Assembly (NCBI GenBank): GCA_017458265.1
Contig: JAFTFV010000049.1
Coordinates: 1 to 36,544 of the forward strand
DNA length: 36,544 nucleotides
Reading direction: 5' to 3'
Source of the DNA: Bacteroidales bacterium
Lineage (GTDB): Bacteria > Bacteroidota > Bacteroidia > Bacteroidales > UBA932
The notes under the pieces are model-generated. The model ran no database searches. It was given only the letters and a program-made list of their open reading frames with translations, and was not told the DNA's origin. How positions within the stretch are numbered: the stretch's first letter is position 1; the number at the start of each line of letters is the position of its first letter. A program made the position numbers and the translations under genes. Below, one piece after another: positions 24,621-33,269 of this stretch.

Positions 24621-25893
24621 TCCAAGGATACTGATTATCTCCTCCGTAGACCCCACAACCGGAGGCGGCACCGTTGCAATGAATTTCTACAATGCCCTCA
24701 AACGTGAAGGCATTGAAACGGACTTCCTTACCAAATACCCTGTAAAAGGGCATCCGGAATTCCTTCACGTCTTCCCGGAAAAGAAGAAGATGTCCCTTCT
24801 TCAGCGCTGGGCAGACCACCGCTCCAGGCAGGTGGGAAGGAATGTTCCCCAGCAGGGAGACCATTTCTTCGACAACGGCCCGGAGACCGAATCTCCGGTT
24901 TCTCCGGAACGCATTCTCAAACAGATAAAGAAGCCATACGACGTAGTATTCATCGTATTCTGGCACCAGATGCTCACATACTATACCATATTCAGGATAT
25001 GGGAGAAGCTCCGCTGCCAGATTCACCTGCGCTGCCCTGACAATCAGGCTACCGGAGGCGGATGCCATTTCAACGGCACGTGTCAGAGGCTGAGCGAAGG
25101 CTGCGGCTTCTGCCCCGGACTCAAAAACGGCAGTCAGAACGACTTCACGGCAGCCAACATCCGCTACAGAAAGGAGATAATCCGGAAAATGCGCCCCATC
25201 GTATACGGAAATACCCACATGCAGAATATAAACCGCCGATCCTTTCTGCTAAGGGATTATGACCGCCTGGAAACAGTCTACCCCATGGTAGACAACGACT
25301 TCTTCAGGCCGATGGACATCGGCTCTGCAAAAAAAGAAGCCGGCGTTCCCGAAGGCAAGGACTTCGTGCTTTTCTTCGGATCAAGCGTGCTTGACGAGGA
25401 AAGGAAAGGCATGAAATACCTGATGGAGGCTCTCCGTATCTTTTCCGGAAAACTCAGCAGCGCGGAAAGGGAGAGAGTCTATCTTCTCGTCGCAGGCACC
25501 AACGCTTCTGCGATAATGTCCGGTTCTCCGTTCGAATACCGCGACCTTGGCTATATTCCTTTTGCACAGCTGCCAGTTATCTACAATGCCGCCGATGCCT
25601 TCCTGTGCCCGTCAATAGACGACGCCGGTCCTTCAATGGTGAACCAGTCCCTCTCCTGCGGGACTCCGGTAGTATCCTTCGAGTCCGGAACCGCCCTGGA
25701 CATGGTAAAAGGCCACCACACCGGCTACTGCGCCAAACTCAGGGATGCCGATGATTTTGCTGCCGGGATAATGACAATCTACTCAGAAGGGAAAACCGCC
25801 TTCACGGATGAATGCCGCGGCATCGCCATTGAAAGGACAACAGGAGAAGCCTTCGTGAAGCGCCTCCTGGAAATAATAGAGAAGTACTCCTGA
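24613..25893 (+). CDS. Glycosyltransferase, GT4-type, with Cys-rich segment
   Basis: The 426-residue protein has an N-terminal sugar-acceptor domain (ILIISSVDPTTGGGT, 6-20) and a GT-B C-terminal domain with FAQLPVIYNAADAFLCPS and GTPVVSFESG, the usual donor-binding glutamate and loop region of GT4. A four-cysteine segment (Cys151, Cys157, Cys164, Cys167 in GGGCHF...C...GCGFC) is shared by a subgroup of polysaccharide GT4 enzymes. It most likely transfers the sugar made by the three upstream genes, and is the last gene of that operon. Its stop lies 12 nt from the end of the convergent GT4 gene. Donor and acceptor are unknown. Confidence 0.88.
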   Translation: MHSPRILIISSVDPTTGGGTVAMNFYNALKREGIETDFLTKYPVKGHPEFLHVFPEKKKMSLLQRWADHRSRQVGRNVPQQGDHFFDNGPETESPVSPERILKQIKKPYDVVFIVFWHQMLTYYTIFRIWEKLRCQIHLRCPDNQATGGGCHFNGTCQRLSEGCGFCPGLKNGSQNDFTAANIRYRKEIIRKMRPIVYGNTHMQNINRRSFLLRDYDRLETVYPMVDNDFFRPMDIGSAKKEAGVPEGKDFVLFFGSSVLDEERKGMKYLMEALRIFSGKLSSAERERVYLLVAGTNASAIMSGSPFEYRDLGYIPFAQLPVIYNAADAFLCPSIDDAGPSMVNQSLSCGTPVVSFESGTALDMVKGHHTGYCAKLRDADDFAAGIMTIYSEGKTAFTDECRGIAIERTTGEAFVKRLLEIIEKYS

Positions 25894-25905
25894 GTTCCCT
25901 TCAGG

Positions 25906-26982
25906 CTATTTCCGGAGAGTACGCAGCAGTGTATCCCACTGCTTCATTATGCCGGAAACCGTGAATCCTGAAGCCTTCTGCCTGCTGCCAAGCCGCATTT
26001 CAGCCAGGGCGGACGGGTTCTCAATGCATTCGCAGATATGCTCTGCCATTGCCTTTACGTCACCCACATCCACGGTATATCCATTCCTGCCATTCTCTAT
26101 GAACTCACCGGGGCCGCAGGGACAGCGGTAAGAAATGCACGGAAGGCCAAGCGATGCGGCTTCCACCATTACCAGCGGGAAGCCTTCATAGATGGATGTC
26201 ATAAGAAGCAGCGCACTGGCTCGCATCTCGTGGGCAATCTGTCTCGTTGCAGGCAAGATATGCACGGAACCTACAAGTCCAAGTTCTGCAATCCTTTTTT
26301 CCAGACGCTTTTTCTGCCTGCCGTTACCATAGATGTCAAGAGTCCATTCCGGATGCCTGACATGCACTAAGGACCATACATCCAGAAGATCCCCAAAATT
26401 CTTCTGCTTCTCAAGCCTGCCCACTGCAATGCATCTTTTTGGGATATCGGCAAGTATCTCTGATCCGGTGTCAGCAGCGAAGGAAGGATTGTAAATATGC
26501 TCTACACGGCGGCATTTTGACTGCCACCTGCCTGCATCTTCTTCGGTAAGGACAACGAAACAATCCAGCCCCGAGACAGCTTTGTCCATAGCCTTGAGCC
26601 TGGATTCCTGCCCCTTGATACGGTACATGTCCCGGCAGAAATGGAATTCTGCCATCTTTATGCATGTGTCCGGAAGCCTGTCCAGATAGGGCAGTTCCTT
26701 TCCGCACATGGAAATGAGCACATCCGGTTTCTCTTCATCCATGACGCGGGCCAGTTTTTTCAGGTACCGCCGCATGAGCCATGGCATACGGTAATTGACA
26801 TCTATATCTATATGCCTTACGCTACTCTCCAGCGGGAAAAACAGTTTCCTTCCCCTCTGGTGATTGGTTACTATAAGCACATCATAGCCATAATCACGGG
26901 AAAGGGAATTTGCCTTTTCCGTAAGAATCCGCTCCATCCCTCCGGCCTTGTACAAAGTATCTATCAGGTATATAAGTTTCAT
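25906..26982 (-). CDS. Glycosyltransferase, GT4 family
   Basis: This 358-residue GT-B enzyme shows IDTLYKAGGMERILTE (7-22), AVGRLEKQKNF (about 190-200) with the donor-binding Arg and Lys, and the C-terminal MTSIYEGFPLVMVEAASLG with the nucleotide-binding glutamates. It acts at the cytoplasmic side of the inner membrane in glycan assembly. It is the last gene of the run that starts with uvrA; its ATG overlaps the preceding stop by one base (TGATG). Confidence 0.9.
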   Translation of the reverse strand: MKLIYLIDTLYKAGGMERILTEKANSLSRDYGYDVLIVTNHQRGRKLFFPLESSVRHIDIDVNYRMPWLMRRYLKKLARVMDEEKPDVLISMCGKELPYLDRLPDTCIKMAEFHFCRDMYRIKGQESRLKAMDKAVSGLDCFVVLTEEDAGRWQSKCRRVEHIYNPSFAADTGSEILADIPKRCIAVGRLEKQKNFGDLLDVWSLVHVRHPEWTLDIYGNGRQKKRLEKRIAELGLVGSVHILPATRQIAHEMRASALLLMTSIYEGFPLVMVEAASLGLPCISYRCPCGPGEFIENGRNGYTVDVGDVKAMAEHICECIENPSALAEMRLGSRQKASGFTVSGIMKQWDTLLRTLRK

Positions 26983-27833
26983 CAGTGGGAAAGTTTAAAC
27001 TTCAGACCGAAAACCGTCAGGTACTTCTCCTGGCTGGGATTCAGATGGTCTATGGAAAAGATCCAGTTCAGGGCCTTCTGGATATGTTCCTTGCGCCAGA
27101 GCATGCGTCTGTATGCCTCGTCTTCCCCGAATGTGAGGACCGTGTAGCCCTGAGATGGGGCGAGGAGGTTCAGGATACGCTCATAGACATGGGACATGGA
27201 GCCGCCGGAATCTGTCTTGACGGCGCCGGCGAAATAAGAAGGAGTGAAATGCTCATCGGCAAGGACTTTGAGCACGGCGGGGCGGAAGGCCATCATGGTT
27301 CCGGCGCAGAATCGGCGCTCTTCCGTGTGAAGGTTCAGCCGCTTCATCTCCTCATCAAGCAATTCCTTGTCCTCAGGGAAGTAGAGCCTGGTATACAGCT
27401 TTCCGGAACATGCCATTCCGGCTTCAGGATGACTCTCAAACGAACGCAGGACATCATCCAGACGATCCTCGCTGCCGATAAGCGAATTAACCAGCTCGTC
27501 ACGCCACTTTGCGCCGGTGTAATGTACATGGTTCAGGTGAACGGTCTTCTTTCCGTCGATATGCTTTGTGTGGAACTTGAAAAGGACGTCATAACCGGTA
27601 TAGTCTGTCTCGTCAAGAAGCTTAAGGAAAGGCCAGATGTCATAACCCACATTTTCAACCTGCATGAAGTGTGCGTCATTCTTGAAAGCAAGGACCTTGC
27701 TTCGCGTGAGAGGATTATCTTCGGAATATGACACCACCAGATCCCAGTCCCGCCCGTTGAAGCTGGTGAACTTGTTCAGGAACCAGTCAATCTGGTCGTG
27801 ATAATAGACGTGCAGATGTACCAGGATTCTCAT
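26982..27833 (-). CDS. RgpF-like rhamnan synthesis family protein
   Basis: The protein of 283 residues resembles the rhamnan synthesis F (RgpF) family, found in genes for rhamnose-rich polysaccharides. The diagnostic stretch NVGYDIWPFL (61-70) followed by FKFHTKHIDGK (85-95) is clear, as are W-RDELVNSLIGS and the later RFCAGTMMAFRP. RgpF proteins are glycosyltransferase-like. I chose the ATG at 27833 because it overlaps the upstream stop as ATGA; an in-frame TTG at 27839 is less likely. The nearby rfbCD pair supports a rhamnose-containing product. Confidence 0.8.
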   Translation of the reverse strand: MRILVHLHVYYHDQIDWFLNKFTSFNGRDWDLVVSYSEDNPLTRSKVLAFKNDAHFMQVENVGYDIWPFLKLLDETDYTGYDVLFKFHTKHIDGKKTVHLNHVHYTGAKWRDELVNSLIGSEDRLDDVLRSFESHPEAGMACSGKLYTRLYFPEDKELLDEEMKRLNLHTEERRFCAGTMMAFRPAVLKVLADEHFTPSYFAGAVKTDSGGSMSHVYERILNLLAPSQGYTVLTFGEDEAYRRMLWRKEHIQKALNWIFSIDHLNPSQEKYLTVFGLKFKLSH

Positions 27834-28753
27834 CGGCAATACTTTTTAAGCAGAATCTTCATCAGGATCTGTGCCGGTACGGACACAAAGCGGCCGCCCT
27901 TGACTTTGTACGATAGCGCAAGCGGGGCCAGGTCGGGATAATCGGCAAAGAGAGTCTTGTCCATTGTAATACCAACCCACGCGGCACGGAGAATGAGTTC
28001 ATCATCTATCCCGGAGACAGGGGAATCGTGCTGCCCTTCAAAGGCATGGTAGAAGTCCATCATGTTCCTGGCGCTGCGGCTTCTGCGAACCTTTCTTGGG
28101 GCGCTTGAAGAACTTGAGGAATTTGAGCAGTCATAGTGATAGAGCGCTTCCTTGAGATGGACTATCTTCCGTGCCCTGTAAATAATCTGAGTGCTGAAAA
28201 TCAGGTCTTCATGCATGGAATGGCGCGGGAAAAACAGGTCCTCACAGAGGGAACGCCGGCATAATTTGTTGCAGATATAACCGTATGCCCTGTAAGTATA
28301 GAGATTCTTACGGTAGCGGTTCCTGTCTGCAATATTACAGTCCCTCTCGGAATCGATCTTGCGCCTTGAGCCGTACTCCTTCCAGAAATCGTAAACAACT
28401 ATGTCTGCATCGGTTTCACGGGCGCAGCCGACAAGTTTCTCAACCGTATCCGGATCAATCCAGTCATCTGAATCCACAAACATTACGTAATCCCCTTTCG
28501 CCATTGCAATTCCGTCCCTTCGGGCATAGGACTGTCCCTCATTGTTCTTTGAGATAACAGTCACACGGGATGCCCGGGAAGGATAATCGGCCAGAACACC
28601 TTTCAGGATATCCACAGAACGGTCTTTGGAGCCGTCATCGATGAAGATGAACTCAGCGTCCGGGCTGGTCTGCCCAAAAAGGCTGCGGGCACAACGTTCA
28701 ATGTATGCCTCAACCCCGTAGACAGGAATAATTACGGAAACGGCCGGCTGCAT
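27830..28753 (-). CDS. Glycosyltransferase family 2
   Basis: The 307-residue GT-A enzyme has the family N-terminus SVIIPVYGVEAYIERC (6-21), the nucleotide-binding DDGS (39-42) and the metal-binding DSDD (94-97 in MFVDSDDWID). A later HEDLIF motif is typical of GT2 enzymes in capsule and O-antigen loci. An odd serine run (SNSSSSSSA, about residue 219) is followed by a basic stretch. It starts directly on the stop of the upstream gene (TAATG) and ends in ATGA with the RgpF-like gene. Confidence 0.92.
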   Translation of the reverse strand: MQPAVSVIIPVYGVEAYIERCARSLFGQTSPDAEFIFIDDGSKDRSVDILKGVLADYPSRASRVTVISKNNEGQSYARRDGIAMAKGDYVMFVDSDDWIDPDTVEKLVGCARETDADIVVYDFWKEYGSRRKIDSERDCNIADRNRYRKNLYTYRAYGYICNKLCRRSLCEDLFFPRHSMHEDLIFSTQIIYRARKIVHLKEALYHYDCSNSSSSSSAPRKVRRSRSARNMMDFYHAFEGQHDSPVSGIDDELILRAAWVGITMDKTLFADYPDLAPLALSYKVKGGRFVSVPAQILMKILLKKYCR

Positions 28754-29592
28754 TACACAATATCTTTGAATCTGTCCGGAATGCGGACAATTATCTTGAG
28801 GCCGAACATGGCCGGTTTATTGAGCGCATATGGAGGACGGACCAGAGTCTGACAAATGCGGGCGAACTTTGTCCAACGCTCAAAATTCCTGGCCTTCAGA
28901 TTGGTAGCAAGCCTGATGGTGCGCGAACGCTTTTTCATGTGCTTTCCCCAGCCCTGGGCAAGGCGGTCCTTATCATTGAAGCGGTCCTCCAGCCTTTTCA
29001 TGTCAAAATAGCCGAAATGCAGAAGATAAAGATCCTTTACGATATGGAAATTGTGCCCCTTGATCCTGTGGAAACCGCTTCCCCAGCGAAGAGGTTCGGC
29101 AAGGATGGAAGGCTTTGTATACCGCGTGCCGATCTGCGCATAATGCCTCTGCTGCAGGAACGGCCTGTCCTCCGTAATACTGTCCTCTTCTCCCAGTTTC
29201 TGGCCGAAATCCAGCCCCAGACCTGACGCAGAGCCCTTTATCTTGAGACCGCTGAGGTACTCTGCGAGGGTTTTCCCAAGTTTCGGGTCCACCACGATAA
29301 TCTCATCGGCATCCACGCCGATAACAAGGTCATAGCCGTCGGAAAGGAGATGTGCGGCCTTCTCAGAGAGAAACTTGAGCCTTCCCTTCTCTGCCGACAC
29401 AACCTGCGTGCCGATTTTGGGCACCAACTCTGTATGTGTCCCGTCACAGAACGGGGCTATAACCTGGTCGGTTCCATCAAAGTAGATGAACAGATTCTCC
29501 TTCCCTCCAAGCTGTGCGCCGTAATACTCCACCCATTTTTTCAGGTAGAAGTCGTCATTGCGGACCATGGTGATGGCTGCTATCTTTTTCAT
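28753..29592 (-). CDS. Glycosyltransferase, GT2-like (Glyco_tranf_2_4 type)
   Basis: The 279-residue protein begins ITMVRNDDFYLKKWVEYY (7-24), the classic start of this GT-A subgroup, and has the metal-binding DADEI (94-98) after YDLVIGV. The C-terminal third is basic, which may help it associate with the membrane. Its ATG overlaps the uvrA stop as ATGA, so it seems to depend on uvrA transcription. Donor sugar and linkage are not predictable. No promoter was found just upstream. Confidence 0.85.
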   Translation of the reverse strand: MKKIAAITMVRNDDFYLKKWVEYYGAQLGGKENLFIYFDGTDQVIAPFCDGTHTELVPKIGTQVVSAEKGRLKFLSEKAAHLLSDGYDLVIGVDADEIIVVDPKLGKTLAEYLSGLKIKGSASGLGLDFGQKLGEEDSITEDRPFLQQRHYAQIGTRYTKPSILAEPLRWGSGFHRIKGHNFHIVKDLYLLHFGYFDMKRLEDRFNDKDRLAQGWGKHMKKRSRTIRLATNLKARNFERWTKFARICQTLVRPPYALNKPAMFGLKIIVRIPDRFKDIV

Positions 29593-32459
29593 AGGTATTG
29601 GGCTGTAAAGGTTTTTCCTTGTTTTTTAAGTTCTTCCGGGGTGCCGGCAAAGACAACTTCTCCGCCGCGGTCTCCGGCATCGGGGCCAAGGTCGATAATC
29701 CAGTCTGCGCTGCGGATCACATCCAGGTTGTGCTCTACTACAACCACGGTATGTCCGCTGCGTATGAGTGCGTCAAAAGCCTTCAGAAGCTTTTCCACGT
29801 CGTAGAAATGAAGGCCGGTAGTGGGCTCGTCGAAGATGAAGAGTATCTTCTCCTTCCTGGAGGCATTGCCGCTCATGGAGAGGAAACTTGCAAGCTTTAT
29901 TCGCTGGCTCTCTCCTCCGGAAAGTGTACTGGAACTCTGTCCAAGCTTGATATAGCCAAGGCCTACGTCAACCAATGGACCAAGTTTGCGGGCAATCTCC
30001 TTCGCCTCCGGTTCGCTCTGGGAAGCGAAGAATTCGATAGCCTCGTCAACGCTCATGTTCAGGATGTCGTCAACGTTCTTTCCCTTGTAGCGCACCTCCA
30101 GGATCTCAGGCTTGAAGCGCTTTCCGCCGCAGGAGTCGCAGACCATGGTGACATCTGCCATGAACTGCATGCCGATCTTCACGACACCGTCTCCCTGGCA
30201 TTCCGGGCAGCGGCCGCCCTCCTGGTTGAAGGAGAAATACTGAGGCGTGAAACCGTTGATCTTTGCGTACTGCTGCTCCGAGAGAAGCTTTCTTATATCG
30301 TCATAGACCTTGAGATAGGTTACGGCATTTGAACGGGTGCTCTTGCCGATGGGATTCTGGTCTACATACTCCACCCTCGTAATGCGGGAGAGGTCTCCCT
30401 CCAGGCCTTTGAACGTGCCGGGAAGGTCTCCGGTTTCATTCAGGCGCCTGTGCATTGCGGGATAGAGGATATCCCCCACAAGGGACGATTTGCCGCTTCC
30501 TGAAACGCCGCTCACAACTGTAAGGGCATTCAGCGGGAAACGCACGTCTATGTCCTTGAGGTTGTTCTGCATTGCTCCCTTTACGGTAATGGAATACTGC
30601 CAGGGATTCTTTTCACGCATGTATTGCCGCCTTACCCCTGTAAGGTACTGCAGTGTAATTGATTTGTCAACCTCCTTTGCCGATGCCTTCCCTGCAACAC
30701 CCTGGAATACCACCTCTCCTCCGTCCACGCCTGCATAGGGGCCAAGGTCTATGAGGCAGTCGGCCGCCTTGATGATTTCGCTGTCATGCTCAACCACGAC
30801 AACAGTATTGCCGATGTCCCTGAGGCGCCTCAGCACCTCGATGAGCCTGTCGGTATCCCTTGGATGCAGGCCGATGGACGGTTCATCCAAAATGTACATG
30901 GAACCCACCAGGGAACTGCCAAGGGCCGTCACCAGGTTCACCCTCTGGCTTTCACCGCCGGAGAGAGTGTTCATGGTTCTTGACAGCGACAGGTAGCCAA
31001 GGCCAACATCCTCGATGCAGCGGAGACGGTATACAATCTCATCTATAGCCTTCCCTGCAATTTCCCTCTCTGTCATTCCGAGCGAAGTCGAGGAATCTCC
31101 TGTCAGATTCTCGAAGAACTTCAGCAGCTGCTCCACCGTCATGGAGAGCAGTTCGTGTATGGTTTTCCCGCCCACGCGCACGTACAGGGCCTCTTTCCTG
31201 AGGCGGCTGCCGCCGCAGGAGTGGCATGTGGTACGGCCGCTGTAGCGGTTGAGCATATACTTGTACTGTATCTTGTAGCGGTTTTGCTCCACCCACTCGA
31301 AGAACTCGTTTATGCCACAGATTGTGGATTCATCAGGCCAGTTCGCCCTGGAATCCCAGAGGATGCGTTTCTGCTTATCGGTAAGCTTGCAGTAGGGTTC
31401 GAAGATGGGAATGCCGTATTTCTCTGAGTTCTTGATTACCAGATCCTTGAAATAACTCATCTTCTCCCCTCTCCAGCATGCGATGGCGCCGTCATAGATG
31501 CTCTTTGTCTTGTCCGGGACAACCAGGTCTTCACTGATGCCGACTATCTTTCCAAGGCCGCCGCATACAGGACATGCCCCCAGCGGGCTGTTGAAGCTGA
31601 AAAGGTATTCATCCGGCTGCCGGAACGTTATCCCGTCCTTCTCGAACCTGGAACAGAAATGCTTCATCGCCCTGTCTGTCATTCCGAGCGAAGCGCCCTC
31701 TGTCATTCCGAGCGAAGTCGAGGAATCTCCTACCTCATAAACATACATATCCCCCGCCCCCTTTCCAAATGCATCAGTCACTGATGTCCTAAGGCGCATG
31801 AGAAGGTCATCGTCCGGTTTCTCCGGGACCTTGAGGCGGTCAATGAGAAGGAGCAGCCCTTCCGGGTATTTCCCATCCATCTGTAGAACTTCCTCAATAG
31901 TATAGATGGTTCCATCGGCAAAAAGACGGCTGTAACCTTCTTCCTTGAGTGAAAGGAGGTATTCGACCTTGTCCTTGCGTGAGTTCCAGGAGATATCGGC
32001 AAGGATGTAAACCGCGTGCGGTGTGCCGTCCGTAAGGGTTTTCACCACGTCCTGGACGGTGTCGGCATGGACTTCCTCACCGCTCACGGGAGAGTAAGTT
32101 CTGCCGATGCGCGCAAAAAGGAGGCGCAGGAAATCATATATTTCCGTGGTGGTGGCAACGGTCGAACGGGGGTTCCTGACGTTGACTTTCTGTTCTATGG
32201 CTATTGCAGGAGGAATGCCTTCGATTGTCTCCACGTCCGGCTTGACCATCCTGCCCAGAAACTGCCGGGCATAGGAGGAGAGGCTTTCGGCAAAACGGCG
32301 CTGGCCCTCGGCAAAAAGGGTATCGAATACAAGTGAGGATTTGCCGCTTCCGGATATGCCTGTCACAACAACCAGTTTGTTACGGGGAATCTCCACCGTA
32401 ATGTTTTTGAGGTTGTTTACCTTCGCTTTCTTAATTATGATATTTCCTTCTGCGGGCAT
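29589..32459 (-). CDS. uvrA: Excinuclease ABC subunit A with two repeat-derived insertions
   Basis: UvrA (956 residues from the ATG at 32459) is the damage-recognition ATPase of nucleotide excision repair. Both ABC modules are intact: Walker [10 protein letters not shown] (34-42) and a second GVSGSGKSS, signatures LSGGESQR in both halves, zinc ligands CPVC (296-299), CHSC (412-415) and the C-terminal CPEC and CDSC pairs. The first half-finger normally near 269 has only one Cys (FCSRF), so that zinc site looks incomplete. Two extra peptides are seen: about 244-262 ([12 protein letters not shown] then ASLGMTD) and 454-464 ([11 protein letters not shown]), both encoded by a palindromic DNA repeat read in one frame. 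The earlier TTG at 32510 is rejected because it lies at the -33 box. It is the first gene of a run of glycosyltransferase genes. Confidence 0.96.
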   Translation of the reverse strand: MPAEGNIIIKKAKVNNLKNITVEIPRNKLVVVTGISGSGKSSLVFDTLFAEGQRRFAESLSSYARQFLGRMVKPDVETIEGIPPAIAIEQKVNVRNPRSTVATTTEIYDFLRLLFARIGRTYSPVSGEEVHADTVQDVVKTLTDGTPHAVYILADISWNSRKDKVEYLLSLKEEGYSRLFADGTIYTIEEVLQMDGKYPEGLLLLIDRLKVPEKPDDDLLMRLRTSVTDAFGKGAGDMYVYEVGDSSTSLGMTEGASLGMTDRAMKHFCSRFEKDGITFRQPDEYLFSFNSPLGACPVCGGLGKIVGISEDLVVPDKTKSIYDGAIACWRGEKMSYFKDLVIKNSEKYGIPIFEPYCKLTDKQKRILWDSRANWPDESTICGINEFFEWVEQNRYKIQYKYMLNRYSGRTTCHSCGGSRLRKEALYVRVGGKTIHELLSMTVEQLLKFFENLTGDSSTSLGMTEREIAGKAIDEIVYRLRCIEDVGLGYLSLSRTMNTLSGGESQRVNLVTALGSSLVGSMYILDEPSIGLHPRDTDRLIEVLRRLRDIGNTVVVVEHDSEIIKAADCLIDLGPYAGVDGGEVVFQGVAGKASAKEVDKSITLQYLTGVRRQYMREKNPWQYSITVKGAMQNNLKDIDVRFPLNALTVVSGVSGSGKSSLVGDILYPAMHRRLNETGDLPGTFKGLEGDLSRITRVEYVDQNPIGKSTRSNAVTYLKVYDDIRKLLSEQQYAKINGFTPQYFSFNQEGGRCPECQGDGVVKIGMQFMADVTMVCDSCGGKRFKPEILEVRYKGKNVDDILNMSVDEAIEFFASQSEPEAKEIARKLGPLVDVGLGYIKLGQSSSTLSGGESQRIKLASFLSMSGNASRKEKILFIFDEPTTGLHFYDVEKLLKAFDALIRSGHTVVVVEHNLDVIRSADWIIDLGPDAGDRGGEVVFAGTPEELKKQGKTFTAQYL
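31068..31101 (-). repeat. Palindromic repeat inside uvrA, copy B
   Basis: The plus strand reads CTCTGTCATTCCGAGCG then AAGTCGAGGAATCTCCT; the 34 bp are identical to part of copy A. The ends ATTCC and GGAAT form an imperfect inverted repeat around a 12-nt centre. In the uvrA frame it encodes [11 protein letters not shown] (residues 454-464). Confidence 0.9.
31677..31731 (-). repeat. Palindromic repeat inside uvrA, copy A (full unit plus partial unit)
   Basis: A full unit at 31698-31731 is identical to copy B, and an 18-nt partial unit (TGTCATTCCGAGCGAAGC, 31677-31694) is placed directly beside it in the same orientation. In the uvrA frame they encode [11 protein letters not shown] and SLGMTD (residues 244-262). 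The reading frame is kept across both units. Confidence 0.9.
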
Positions 32460-32479
32460 CTCTAACAATATAAATCTTT

Positions 32480-32510
32480 CAAATATACAAAAAAAGAGTG
32501 ACTCACACAA
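32480..32510 (-). promoter_or_regulatory. Promoter of uvrA and the glycosyltransferase run
   Basis: On the minus strand TATATTTG (32480-32487) is preceded by TTG (32508-32510) with a 20-nt spacer. The -33 TTG sits in the loop of the terminator of the upstream gene. The -7 box lies 20 nt from the chosen ATG. Confidence 0.75.
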
Positions 32511-32523
32511 AGTGAATCACTCT
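32489..32523 (-). terminator. Rho-independent terminator of the outer-membrane barrel gene
   Basis: On the minus strand a 12-bp stem (32512-32523 with 32495-32506, one G-U pair), a 5-nt loop and seven T. It follows the stop at 32544 by about 20 nt. Confidence 0.88.
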
Positions 32524-32543
32524 ATTGTATCTATGTGCTTCGA

Positions 32544-33197
32544 TTAGAAAGCGTAGCCAACGCCAAGCTTAAGCTGGAAACGGCTTGCAACGGTGTTCTT
32601 TGCAGTGCTGTAGTTCAGGAGGGACTGGTCTACACCAAGGACAACGCGGATGCCTGCAACCTGTGCGCCGATACCACCGCCGATGAGGAGGTTGAAACGG
32701 TTGCGTGCAGGATCGTCACCACCGAAGTTGTCAGTAGTAGTGCTGTTGGAGCTGTTGCTGTCAGGGGTGAAGGTGGTCTTGTTTACGAGGCCGAACTGGA
32801 AGGTGGGGCCTGCGTATGCGAACACGTTGGTGTCACCGGAGAGATCGAAACCGAAAGTGGCGTTGATAGGAACATTGACAGTGATGTCAGTAGCCTTGTT
32901 GGTACCTGCACCAAAGCCAAGAAGACCGTCATAGTGCTTGCTGCCGAAGAGGAAGTTTGCATATACACCGGCGTTTACGCCAAGGCCGCTCACTGCGGGG
33001 ATGGGCATGTCATACTGTGCACCTACATAGAAACCATTGAGAGGAGTCTCAGTGGTAGTCTTGGTGTCGTCAGAAGCTGTGTAAACAGACTTTTCGTTTG
33101 CGTTGATGTAGCCAGCGCCTGCGCTGAGCTGTGCATTTGCATTGAATGCAACGAGCATCATGGATGCTGCGAGGAGGGATGCAAAAATCTTTTTCAT
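32544..33197 (-). CDS. Outer-membrane beta-barrel protein (porin-type, PF13568-like)
   Basis: The 217-residue protein has a signal peptide ([22 protein letters not shown], cut before Gln) and alternating beta-strand patterns ending in Phe (GYAF), the barrel end signal. Motifs such as [24 protein letters not shown] and [12 protein letters not shown] resemble the small 8-stranded barrels common in Bacteroidota. A low-complexity Asn/Ser/Thr stretch near 148-158 (SNSSNSTTT) is probably a surface loop. It is a single gene with a good promoter and terminator, which suggests strong expression. Substrate, if any, is unknown. Confidence 0.82.
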   Translation of the reverse strand: MKKIFASLLAASMMLVAFNANAQLSAGAGYINANEKSVYTASDDTKTTTETPLNGFYVGAQYDMPIPAVSGLGVNAGVYANFLFGSKHYDGLLGFGAGTNKATDITVNVPINATFGFDLSGDTNVFAYAGPTFQFGLVNKTTFTPDSNSSNSTTTDNFGGDDPARNRFNLLIGGGIGAQVAGIRVVLGVDQSLLNYSTAKNTVASRFQLKLGVGYAF

Positions 33198-33238
33198 AAT
33201 ACTTTATTAAGTTGTAAAAAAGTTTACTTTTCAGCCTG

Positions 33239-33269
33239 CAAAATTACAAAACTCTGCATTTAAATGCAA
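33239..33269 (-). promoter_or_regulatory. Promoter of the outer-membrane barrel gene
   Basis: TAATTTTG (33239-33246, minus strand) is the -7 box and TTG (33267-33269) lies 20 nt upstream. The -33 box overlaps the palindrome TGCATTTAAATGCA (33255-33268). The -7 box lies 41 nt before the ATG. Confidence 0.75.

Noticed and set aside
27834-27839. TTG start for the RgpF-like gene
   Set aside because: The ATG at 27833 overlaps the upstream stop as ATGA and needs no unusual start.
31068-31731. Reading the uvrA repeats as a CRISPR or insertion sequence
   Set aside because: Units are not regularly spaced, there are no spacers, and no transposase or terminal repeats are present.
32460-32510. Earlier TTG start for uvrA
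   Set aside because: It coincides with the -33 box and terminator loop; UvrA begins at the ATG at 32459.
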